Assembly (NCBI GenBank): GCA_007694165.1
Contig: RECE01000222.1
Span: 1 to 64,000 of the forward strand
Length of the DNA stretch: 64,000 nt
From: Bacteroidota bacterium
GTDB taxonomy: Bacteria > Bacteroidota > Bacteroidia > Bacteroidales > UBA7960
Reading direction: 5' to 3'
The position numbers and the translations under genes are program-made. The notes beneath the pieces were generated by a model. It ran no database searches. It saw only the letters and a list, made by a program, of their open reading frames with translations, and was not told the origin of the DNA. Below, piece after piece: positions 57,583-64,000 of this stretch; position 1 is the stretch's first letter, and each line of letters begins with the position of its first letter.

Positions 57583-57934
57583 GGAGGTATGCTTGATATA
57601 ATTTGAATAATCGGGAAAACTTGCTGAATAACAAAATTAGCCAGAATTGTTGAACTGCAAACATCCCGGCACAAAATAATTAATTATTTAATAAAGTTTT
57701 GCAGGAGTTTTTTTGAGACAAACCCAAAATCAGGATACCATATCAAAACCTGTTTTCTGGATGCACCTGAAAATTGTTTTTTCCCATGCTGTCAGCCTTT
57801 AGAAATTCAATCTGCCCTTTAACACCCGCAAGCTTCTGTTCCGGGTTTTCAGTTAATCATTCTCCCGTTTGTCAGCGTCTTTGACATGGATGCCTTGCCA
57901 CACTCTCCCATCTTCGGAAAAGGAATTTATTCTT

Positions 57935-59377
57935 TTACCGAACCATTAGCAAACGGGAACCAGATACATTGCTATTGAAAAACCTTACGATATAAACCCC
58001 GGAATGCAAGGCTGATATATCAATGGTTTCAGAAGCTTTGACGGGAAAATGAATGAGCATTTGCTTTCCGGAGGTGGAAAATATCTCCAGTCTATCTATC
58101 CTTTCCGGCGAAGAAAAAACGAAATTCTTCCCGGCAGGATTGGGATAAATGGTTACATCAATAGTATAATCAGTTCTATTCACAAACACAGTAGTATCAC
58201 CCCAAATCTTTTCAGCTAAAACAGGATGATCAACAAATGGGTTGCGGTTTCCCTGCAGTTCATATATTAAATCATTGCGCAGCCTCTCTCTCTGGCTCAC
58301 AGGATCATTTCTGTGCCATTCCATGAGCATTTCAATGGCCCAGGGTTCATAGCCGGGAAAAGTGTTATGGTCAAACATGGTATTTCCCTCCGCACTGTAA
58401 GTCCAGTCTTCAATCTGATCTTCATAACGGGTAATCATGTAAAGGAAGGCACGGGCCAAATCTCCTTTGTATTCATCGATAGGCTCAAAGGCTGTTCCAG
58501 TGTATTGATCCCCGGCGGTATTGGCACCAAGCTTTCCTCCGTTGAGCGAAGTCCAGGTGGGATTTGCTACCATCCCAAAGGGAAAGTTATCGCGTACAGC
58601 ATTCACATGCTTATCCACAGGATAAATGTGGTACATGTCGGTATTCATGGGATTAACAGCCCCTCCAAACCAGGAACGGGGCATGGAGTGCTCCCTGTTA
58701 TAAACATCGCCTTCAATGTTACCGCCCGATCCGGTATCCTGATCTTCTCCGAAAACAAAGATGTAGGGGGGCTCACTGCAGGGAATATCCGAGTAGATAT
58801 CCCATACAAAACCCGAAAAAGTAACGTCCGTTTGCCGGAAGTGTGTCCAGAGACTATTATAGCTCAATGTATTGTGACCCTTAATGATGTTATGCAGCTG
58901 TGTTTTGAGTTCGTGTCCCACAGAAGTGGCAGTACTGTAATAACCTTGTGGAATTTGCGGAGGGATACCTGTTACCTGGGTGGCAAGCTCAGCACTGCCT
59001 GCAGAAGTTGTAGTGTGAGTGATTACAGGATGGAATTCACCGGAACTACCGGGATGGGCCCTTACAAAAACCCGCTGATCAATCGCCCCTGCCACGGGAA
59101 CCAGGGTAAGTTCCTGTGCAAAATCTGAATAACAATCCAGCGAAATCATCAGGGGGTACTCCGCCACTACATTCATCGCAGTGGTAAGGTTGGTGATATA
59201 AACATCATAAAACTGCACATCAGAAACCGTATGAATGTAAACTTCTCTGAAATCAGGCAGTTGCTCTGGTGTAAGGACAATTTGGTTTACAGATCTATCG
59301 TCGATATGTTTGCTTTGCAAAAGATGCGGAGAGAATATCGCAATTGAGCATACAATTGCAAAAAGTATCGTCTTCAT
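57935..59377 (-). CDS. Secreted endonuclease I (EndA/NucM) family protein with T9SS sorting domain
   Basis: YNREHSMPRSWFGG...DMYHIYPVDKHVNAVRDNFPFG; C-terminal VTIYPNPAGKNFVF...GVYIVRFFNSNVSGSRLLMVR. Confidence 0.9.
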   Translation of the reverse strand: MKTILFAIVCSIAIFSPHLLQSKHIDDRSVNQIVLTPEQLPDFREVYIHTVSDVQFYDVYITNLTTAMNVVAEYPLMISLDCYSDFAQELTLVPVAGAIDQRVFVRAHPGSSGEFHPVITHTTTSAGSAELATQVTGIPPQIPQGYYSTATSVGHELKTQLHNIIKGHNTLSYNSLWTHFRQTDVTFSGFVWDIYSDIPCSEPPYIFVFGEDQDTGSGGNIEGDVYNREHSMPRSWFGGAVNPMNTDMYHIYPVDKHVNAVRDNFPFGMVANPTWTSLNGGKLGANTAGDQYTGTAFEPIDEYKGDLARAFLYMITRYEDQIEDWTYSAEGNTMFDHNTFPGYEPWAIEMLMEWHRNDPVSQRERLRNDLIYELQGNRNPFVDHPVLAEKIWGDTTVFVNRTDYTIDVTIYPNPAGKNFVFSSPERIDRLEIFSTSGKQMLIHFPVKASETIDISALHSGVYIVRFFNSNVSGSRLLMVR

Positions 59378-59507
59378 ATTTCAGTTTTTTTTGGGGAGCA
59401 CAAATATAAGTGAATATAGCCGAAGTAAAACCAACCATGTATTAGATTCTTATTAGTACTACTTTGACAGATATAGAATAATTCTTAAACCTGTCTTATT
59501 CAGGTAG

Positions 59508-59683
59508 AAACCTTATTTTAATAATTCATTTAACCTTAGTAGAAATGTGTGTGGTAAAACAACTTTAAACCTTATTACCTTATTACACATCTTCAGATCA
59601 ATCTTTTTCCAATAAGGTAATAAGGTTCAATTAACTGCTTAAATTTACTTTCTACTAAGGTTAGCGGATTTCAAATAAGGTTT
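59508..59683. repeat. Three co-axial nested inverted repeats
   Basis: AAACCTTATTT 59508-59518 / 59673-59683; TAACCTTAGTAGAAA 59531-59545 / 59649-59663; AACCTTATTACCTTATT 59568-59584 / 59611-59627; all perfect. Confidence 0.9.
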
Positions 59684-59839
59684 TTGAGTTTAAAGATTAT
59701 TTCGGATAATCGCTATCTTGTAAAGCCTTAACAACGGCATAAAAAGATAGGTTGCCGGTTTAAATATTCCTCAAAATATTTATAGACTAAACGAATCGTA
59801 ATATGTCAAAGTAGAATTAGAAAAGCCCTGTTATATAAA

Positions 59840-59907
59840 AACAAAAAAACCGGTCATTAAGCCTGGTGGAAAGGAGATGCTCCTTCTGCGACAGGCTCAA
59901 TGACCGG
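59840..59907 (-). terminator. Large intrinsic terminator of the surface-protein gene
   Basis: CCGGTCATT(A)AGCCTG (from 59850) / CAGGCT(C)AATGACCGG (to 59907) plus inner AAGGAG/CTCCTT stem; U-tract on minus strand. Confidence 0.8.
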
Positions 59908-59955
59908 AAATTATGTGTCACTGAACTTTTCAGTTTAAAAGACGGCAGGCAAGCT

Positions 59956-62900
59956 CTACCTGCGGACAATTATTTTCTTCGTCTCCAATCCGTTATCTGT
60001 TGTTAGGGTAAGAAAGTAAATTCCGGAAGGAATTTCGGAAAGAGAAAGACTGAAGCGGCGGCTCATTACAGATTGGCTCATCAGTCGCACGCCCCTTATA
60101 TCCGTAAGTGTAAATTCATATATGGCAGACCTGGACGAAACTTCAATGTAATTACTGGCAGGATTGGGATAAACATTTGTGGGTGTATCATACAAAGCAT
60201 CCAGGCCGGTGACTCCCCAATAATCATGAAAAACTGTATCAGAAAGCACCTGCACGTTCCTGTCTTGTCCTGGTTCAGGGTTACCTACCCCAGCGTTTAT
60301 GTAATACTTATAAATATAACTACCCTCTTCCAGCTCCATGGTATTGGCATAAATCATGTCGCCGATGGGCTCCATCAGTTGCTCATCGGGCAACGTACCA
60401 GGAATGGCAAAATTAAACATGGAACCTGAAACAAACACCAGGTCTGCATCGGGATCAAAACCCGGAGCATTGCTCATATCTACCCTGAATGTGACAGTGT
60501 AAATCTGAATTTCGGGCACAACTTCAACAGCAATCGTGGCTGTAATGCCATCAGGGTTCTCCATTCCTTCTTCCAGCTGAATTTCACCTGTAAGATGATA
60601 AGTTCCAATCACATCACCATCGAAATCGCCCTCTGTCCATACCACCTGCAAATTTTCTGTACCCGTATCGTCAAAAGTAACGGAAACTGTCTCCGGCAAA
60701 TTCAGTTCCTCAAAAGCAGTTCCAATTTCAACTGTCAAAGCATCAGGAGTTTCAACTCCTGTAACTATGCGTTTGAAGTCGGAAGAGAATACTCCTTTCA
60801 CAAAAATATCATCAATTCTTGAGGTTCCGGCGCCGGCAACATCGCCACCATTGACAGAAATATTGGAATCCATCACCCAGCGGATATAAAGGAAAGGTTT
60901 GTTATTGCAGGCTGCAGGCAAAGGCAAATCTGCCAGTACTCCGGCAGTGAAGTTATTCTCTACGGTAATATTGCTGTTTTCCACATCCACCCAGCTACCT
61001 GATTGTCCTATTCTATACTGGACTGCAAAATCCCGCGGTCCGGTATTTGAACCTCTTTGCTTGCTGGAAAGATTCAATTCGCCGTAACCAATGGTAGTCA
61101 GTTCTATCATCCAGTATTTAACCCCTTCGCCATCTACCCATTGGGTAGTACTGATAGCATCGCCGGAAGCCCCGGCCAGCCAGCTGTAGGAACCATCAAA
61201 ACCAGGCTCCCTGGAAATGAATTTCCCAATATTTCCTTCAATTCCTTCATTGGCTCCCTGGGTGTTTTCAGGGAAAGTCCAGCCGGCCACAATGATTTCC
61301 TGTGGAATATCCAGCACCTCTACTGATATTTCAGCCATCAGGTTATCCGGATTTTCGATTCCTGCCACCAGCACAACTTCTCCTTCAAGCTGGTATACTC
61401 CCGGCTGAGTGCCGTCGTAATCTCCCTCCAGCCAGATTACATCAAGCTGAATTATTGAATCATTGTCCAGCGTTACATCTGCAACCTGAGGCAATGGAAG
61501 ATCTTCAAACAATATACCCTGTTCCACGATGATTACCTGATCGATAACATGAACGCTAACAATATTCAATGCCACGATTTCTTCTACCACCGAAACAATT
61601 ACCTGTGCCTGAACATCATCATCGTTGGTTATTCCATCAGGGATTACGAGCTCTCCCGTGATAAGATAGTCACCAATCGCATCACCATCATAATCGCCTT
61701 CACTCCATACTACGTCCATTCCCACTACCTGGTTGTTATTCAGTGTTACAGCAACCGTTTCAGGCAAACCAATCTGGTCAAAGGCAGTACCTTGCTCCAC
61801 TTGAATACCCTGCAAAGTTTCTACAGAAACCACATTGGGAATAAAACCTGAGTCTGTTCCTTCCACAAAAATATGATCGATCCTGCTGGTCCCGGCGGCT
61901 GATACAACATTTCCATTCACAGAAGTATTACTGGTCATGATCCAGCGAAGATAAACAAGGGCTTTTTCTTCCATTTCCTGGGGAAGCGGAACCTGCAACA
62001 ACGCACCGGAGGTAAAATTGTTGGCAACAGTGATATCTGCATCCGCAACATCCTGCCACTCACCATCAGCGATCTTAAACTGTAACTTAAAATCACGGGG
62101 ACCTGTATTGGAGCTTTGCTGGGTACTGCTTACCAGCAAATCAGAATATCCAATGGTTGAAAATCCTATCTTCCAGAATTTGGCATCAATTCCATCGGTC
62201 CATCCGGTAGAAGAAATACTCTGACCCGTCACACCTGCCGGATAGGTTAAATTGCCAACAAAGCCTTCCTCCCGGCTGATGGGATTGCCAATATTTTCAG
62301 TGGTACCCAGGTTTGCACCCGGGTTGTCTGCCACAGGAAAAGTATATCCGATAACTACATCATCGGGTACAAATATTTCTTCTGATACGGTAACCTCTAT
62401 CTGAGCCTGGAGGTTTTCGGGGTTTGTAATCCCCTCCTCCATGACCAGCTCACCCTGAAGGATATAAAGTCCGGCAGTCTGCCCGTCATAATCTCCCTGC
62501 AACCAGTTAACTGTAAGAGCCATTGTCTCTTCATTATCCAGTGAAACATTCACTTGTTCGGGCAGTAGAAGTTCTGCGAAAGGGGTGCCGAAATCAACAG
62601 TTAAACCTCCAGGGTTTATAATGCTGGTAACAATTAAATCAATATCAGGGTCTAAAACCTGATAAGAGAATACGGGCGATAAAGCTGTTTGGTCATCTGT
62701 ATCTGTAGCTTGCACACGGTAATAAACACTGGTATTATGAGTTTGAGCAGGGATGTCGCTAACTGTGGCATAGGTTTGTCCGGCATCCAGTGACATCACA
62801 ATGGTGTTTTCAAGAGAAGCATCACTTACCCCCCATTGAAGCTCAACTGTTGAAACAGGAGCGTCGCCTGCAGCCACATCAGCAGAAACAGCTACCGTTG

Positions 62901-63792
62901 TTTCAGGGGCAATATTCCCGGACGGGGTTTGCACAATATTGGTAATGGAGGGTGGCATAATACCTTCACCCGCCAGCCATATGCTTACATTGTCAAAATA
63001 CGCAGTCTGGTTGGCAGCAGTTGACCCTTGCCAATAGGCACCCAGATAATTGAGCGCAATATTGGTATATTCATTGTCAACGATGCTGCCCAATGAAGTC
63101 AGCTCACCTGCAAGGGGATCTTCAAACTCAGTGCCATCCAGACGTCCCCATAATTCCCAGGTGCTTGTTGCAGGATCAAAGGTTAAGCCTATGCTCATAT
63201 AATTGATTGTAGGATTGTCCAGGGGATCTGAGCCGACAATAAGACCAGTTGCAGCAGTGCCTAAAGACTGAATACCACCAGAAAACTTCACCAACCTTAC
63301 CGGATCGGGAGTCCCGGTGTTGCCCAGTACGATGGCATAACCGCTTCCTGAAGTAGCTACATTGCTGTTATCGGCACCGATTATAAATGCCACTCCATAG
63401 GCATTGGAAGAGAAGCCTGCCGGGTTGGGACGTATCTGGCGCATATTGAAATACCAGCTAACGGGTTGTGTGTTGGTTCCCAGCACTGTGCTGAAAGGAG
63501 CGTCAAAATCGTCCGCATCCAGGTGTGCAAAAACCCAACCGCCCACATTTACCTCAGTTGATGCGGTATTGGATAGTTCAAGCTGGTTATTATGAATTCT
63601 TGCTCCCCAATCCACCCCTGATCGACTTACTACCCATGGCGTAGTACCGATGTTTCCTCCGGGAGTAAATACCTCTCCTTGCGAAGCAGTAAAATCAGAA
63701 GAATGAAGATTAACCTGGGCGCTGACGGGGAGCCAGAAAAAAAGACCCAAAATAAAACTCAAAATGTTTTTTACTGTAAAGATTCTATTCAT
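59956..63792 (-). CDS. Large T9SS-exported multidomain surface protein with duplicated modules and four Big_4-like domains
   Basis: 1278 aa; signal peptide; four copies of W(L/S/T)xGDYDG...GxYxLxGELVxxxGIxN; two copies of a GxTFPxxxxxGANxGxxxNIGxxISREPGF module; C-terminal NVYPNPASNYIEV...GIYFLTLTTDNGLETKKIIVRR. Confidence 0.85.
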   Translation of the reverse strand: MNRIFTVKNILSFILGLFFWLPVSAQVNLHSSDFTASQGEVFTPGGNIGTTPWVVSRSGVDWGARIHNNQLELSNTASTEVNVGGWVFAHLDADDFDAPFSTVLGTNTQPVSWYFNMRQIRPNPAGFSSNAYGVAFIIGADNSNVATSGSGYAIVLGNTGTPDPVRLVKFSGGIQSLGTAATGLIVGSDPLDNPTINYMSIGLTFDPATSTWELWGRLDGTEFEDPLAGELTSLGSIVDNEYTNIALNYLGAYWQGSTAANQTAYFDNVSIWLAGEGIMPPSITNIVQTPSGNIAPETTVAVSADVAAGDAPVSTVELQWGVSDASLENTIVMSLDAGQTYATVSDIPAQTHNTSVYYRVQATDTDDQTALSPVFSYQVLDPDIDLIVTSIINPGGLTVDFGTPFAELLLPEQVNVSLDNEETMALTVNWLQGDYDGQTAGLYILQGELVMEEGITNPENLQAQIEVTVSEEIFVPDDVVIGYTFPVADNPGANLGTTENIGNPISREEGFVGNLTYPAGVTGQSISSTGWTDGIDAKFWKIGFSTIGYSDLLVSSTQQSSNTGPRDFKLQFKIADGEWQDVADADITVANNFTSGALLQVPLPQEMEEKALVYLRWIMTSNTSVNGNVVSAAGTSRIDHIFVEGTDSGFIPNVVSVETLQGIQVEQGTAFDQIGLPETVAVTLNNNQVVGMDVVWSEGDYDGDAIGDYLITGELVIPDGITNDDDVQAQVIVSVVEEIVALNIVSVHVIDQVIIVEQGILFEDLPLPQVADVTLDNDSIIQLDVIWLEGDYDGTQPGVYQLEGEVVLVAGIENPDNLMAEISVEVLDIPQEIIVAGWTFPENTQGANEGIEGNIGKFISREPGFDGSYSWLAGASGDAISTTQWVDGEGVKYWMIELTTIGYGELNLSSKQRGSNTGPRDFAVQYRIGQSGSWVDVENSNITVENNFTAGVLADLPLPAACNNKPFLYIRWVMDSNISVNGGDVAGAGTSRIDDIFVKGVFSSDFKRIVTGVETPDALTVEIGTAFEELNLPETVSVTFDDTGTENLQVVWTEGDFDGDVIGTYHLTGEIQLEEGMENPDGITATIAVEVVPEIQIYTVTFRVDMSNAPGFDPDADLVFVSGSMFNFAIPGTLPDEQLMEPIGDMIYANTMELEEGSYIYKYYINAGVGNPEPGQDRNVQVLSDTVFHDYWGVTGLDALYDTPTNVYPNPASNYIEVSSRSAIYEFTLTDIRGVRLMSQSVMSRRFSLSLSEIPSGIYFLTLTTDNGLETKKIIVRR

Positions 63793-63847
63793 GATGTTTT
63801 GATTTTAAGGTTTGATTGTACAATGTTTTTATTTGAAACGGGTTGTT

Positions 63848-63855
63848 CAAAATTA
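63848..63855 (-). promoter_or_regulatory. Candidate -7 element (TAATTTTG on minus strand) for the surface-protein gene
   Basis: CAAAATTA 56 nt upstream of the start codon. Confidence 0.4.
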
Positions 63856-63893
63856 CGGAATCTGCCAACACTCCGGTTAAACAGAATGTTAAT

Positions 63894-64000
63894 TTATGAT
63901 TGTATTTGCCTTATCTTACCCCGGGGATGAAACGAGATAAGATTCTCCCTTAAGTATTCCCTGTCCAGATGGGTATAAATTTCGGTGGTAGTGATGGACT
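63894..64000 (-). CDS. xerD: Site-specific tyrosine recombinase XerD, C-terminal fragment (truncated by window end)
   Basis: Reverse complement translates to SITTTEIYTHLDREYLRENLISFHPRGKIRQIQS*, a XerD-like C-terminus including the catalytic Tyr. Confidence 0.85.
   Translation of the reverse strand, partial: SITTTEIYTHLDREYLRENLISFHPRGKIRQIQS

Noticed and set aside
58313-59128. 271-aa plus-strand ORF
   Set aside because: Antisense to the endonuclease I gene, which has conserved catalytic and sorting motifs.

Overview
This 64 kb window looks like a chromosomal segment of a Bacteroidetes bacterium. The main grounds are: TAnnTTTG-type -7 promoter elements upstream of many genes; type IX secretion C-terminal sorting domains; Bacteroidetes-style Rho and ribosomal protein S1 with long low-complexity tails; and an hpf / tRNA-Thr / tRNA-Tyr / tRNA-Gly block. 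Most of the window is core or housekeeping sequence (xerC-like, hpf, rpsU, pssA, rho, copA-type ATPase, serC-serA-DUF1015, rpmE type B, lon, rpsA, pcm, proline dehydrogenase, the C-terminus of xerD). I saw no prophage, CRISPR array, restriction or defence island, secondary-metabolite cluster, or intact IS element.

The parts most worth a second look are: (1) a roughly 176-bp set of three co-axial nested inverted repeats (59508-59683) between two T9SS-exported proteins; (2) a serC-serA-DUF1015 cluster whose DUF1015 protein carries a ParB/SerK-like DGHHR motif; (3) a three-paralogue universal stress protein cluster, with a shared C-terminal DPLG tail in two members and a MITE-like 113-bp inverted-repeat element; (4) a HAMP-GAF-PAS membrane protein with no recognisable output domain; (5) a macroglobulin-like protein ending in a TonB plug without a barrel; (6) a perfect 14-bp hairpin at the predicted 5' end of the rpmE transcript; (7) a xerD C-terminal fragment at the right edge that is missing from the ORF track. 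All product names come from reading the translations by eye; no database search was run.
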